From contig NC_046677.1 of assembly GCF_003369915.1 (NCBI RefSeq), positions 10,602,001-10,666,000 on the forward strand: a stretch of DNA of 64,000 nucleotides. Reading direction: 5' to 3'. Below, one piece after another: positions 63,300-64,000 of this stretch. Within the stretch, counting starts at the first letter, position 1. Each line of letters opens with the position of its first letter. A program made the position numbers and the translations under genes. The DNA comes from Drosophila miranda. Taxonomy: Eukaryota > Arthropoda > Insecta > Diptera > Drosophilidae. The notes under the pieces are model-generated. The model ran no database searches, had not been told where the DNA came from, and was given only the letters and a program-made list of their open reading frames with translations.

Positions 63300-63377
63300 C
63301 ACGTGCATCGTAAACTATTGCACGCCCTCTTCCATTTTGTACGGCCAGCAGCCGTTGAAAACTCTTGCACTGCCTCT
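63300..63377. promoter_or_regulatory. Paired 24-bp motif plus E-box, cluster C
   Basis: CACGTG at 63,300-63,305 is followed by motif copies at 63,307-63,330 (core GTAAACTATTGCACG) and 63,354-63,377 (core GAAAACTCTTGCACT), 47 bp apart, with CCATTTTG between. The cluster ends 110 bp upstream of the TATA box at 63,487. Confidence 0.55.
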
Positions 63378-63486
63378 CTGAATTACACGTTGCATTTATC
63401 GCATGCACATGCTTGCTGCACTACCTCTTCCCTCCTCCCTCTCCCGCTACCCCGGTCTCTCTCTCTGTCCATCTCCCTCTGGCCAC

Positions 63487-63494
63487 TATAAAAA
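63487..63494 (+). promoter_or_regulatory. TATA box of a plus-strand promoter
   Basis: TATAAAAA, followed 25-35 bp on by GACGGTCGGTTTG and then a repeated GGTCGG. A transcript starting near 63,517 would run rightwards out of the window, divergent from Kr-h1. No coding start or donor was identified before the window ends. Confidence 0.4.
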
Positions 63495-63519
63495 TGGCTT
63501 ATTATAGCTAGACGGTCGG

Positions 63520-64000
63520 TTTGTTCTGCGGTCGGTCGCGGTGTTGCTGTCTGATTTTTCTCGATATTTGCTTTTCACTCGCGCGTGGCCTGCACTTGTG
63601 TGTGTGCGCGCCCCTCGCGCCTCTTACCCTTTCCCATGCTCGGACAAAGTTGTTCCTATCTCAAGAAAACTAGCATTTTGATTATTTTCGGACTTTACAG
63701 TTATTTAAAGGAATACAGGGAAGGGCTATGGTTGATACTAGACCAGGGAATACTCTGTTCGCAGATTCAAATTGAAAGGAGTACCCTATAATTAGATTTA
63801 ATTGGTGCTATTCAGGGAATAACATCACAGAGAGAGATCGAAAATAGATAGCAAAAGCGCCAGAATATGGCATGCTATCATTACTGCTTCAAATATAAAT
63901 ATGTAAAGCACCCACCCCAGGCACACTCGCGAACCAAAATATATTTATGTATATAATAGAGAGATGAAACTACAACAATTCCATATACCCTACCTCTCTA
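63520..64000 (+). other. Possible 5' UTR of a rightward gene
   Basis: Downstream of the TATA promoter; frames are short and no clear splice donor can be supported. Confidence 0.3.

Noticed and set aside
62991-63491. 166-codon plus-strand frame
   Set aside because: Runs through the motif pair and ends at the TATA box; Ser/Leu/Ala-rich reading of CT-rich DNA.
1-64000. tRNA genes and retrovirus-like elements
   Set aside because: No cloverleaf with a GGTTCRANNCC arm, and no long terminal repeats or reverse-transcriptase motifs, were seen by eye; a tool search could still find decayed pieces.

Overview
This is Drosophila DNA. Three things show it: eukaryotic genes with 50-70 bp introns, a complete Krueppel homolog 1 (Kr-h1) gene beside a Sec12/PREB gene, and fly-type promoter motifs (DRE, Ohler motifs 1 and 6, TATA-Inr) with a DINE-1 element. 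The protein details and microsatellite load suggest a Sophophora species outside the melanogaster subgroup, perhaps the obscura group; that last step is a guess.

Layout. Positions 1-26 kb are almost gene-free: one DINE-1 fragment, A/T-rich tracts, microsatellites, an 840-bp minisatellite with 165-bp higher-order periodicity, and an intronless SCOC/UNC-69-like coiled-coil ORF at 18.8-19.3 kb (minus). Two minus-strand exons with ATG and a GTAAGT donor (22.56 and 25.79 kb, the second below a TATA box) end in the same codon phase and may be alternative first exons of a gene extending leftwards. At 26.45-26.81 kb lies the skeleton of a dead small gene (DRE promoter, 77-codon frame with internal stops, poly(A) signal).

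27.1-33.6 kb is the centrepiece: a tandem array of 15 minus-strand 5S rRNA genes, repeat length 433-446 bp, with readable traces of unequal exchange (an 8-unit and a 4-unit block) and three copies sharing one base change. The array is flanked on both sides by related promoter-like sequence with an identical 24-bp direct repeat; the right copy is the promoter of Sec12.

34.4-35.9 kb: Sec12/PREB, four exons, plus strand, 443 aa. 36.9-37.8 kb: two decayed DUF1091-family genes in tandem. 38.1-40.0 kb: a DUF229 membrane-anchored protein gene (minus) with one apparent single-base frameshift. 41.5-44.9 kb: Kr-h1 (minus), eight C2H2 fingers, with a separate N-terminal exon that gives an alpha form (846 aa) against the beta form (789 aa). 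An 83-codon His/Gln/Lys-rich ORF lies just upstream.

46-64 kb is non-coding and looks regulatory: GAGA tracts, an AP-1-like site cluster, a possible distal Kr-h1 5' UTR exon, a plus-strand TATA promoter at 63.5 kb, and three pairs of a recurrent 24-bp motif (core GAAAACTNNTGCACG), two of the pairs touching CACGTG E-boxes. Since Kr-h1 is the main juvenile-hormone early-response gene and Met/Gce act through CACGTG/CACGCG-type sites, these pairs are candidate hormone-response or other enhancer modules. No retrovirus-like element, tRNA or CRISPR array was recognised.
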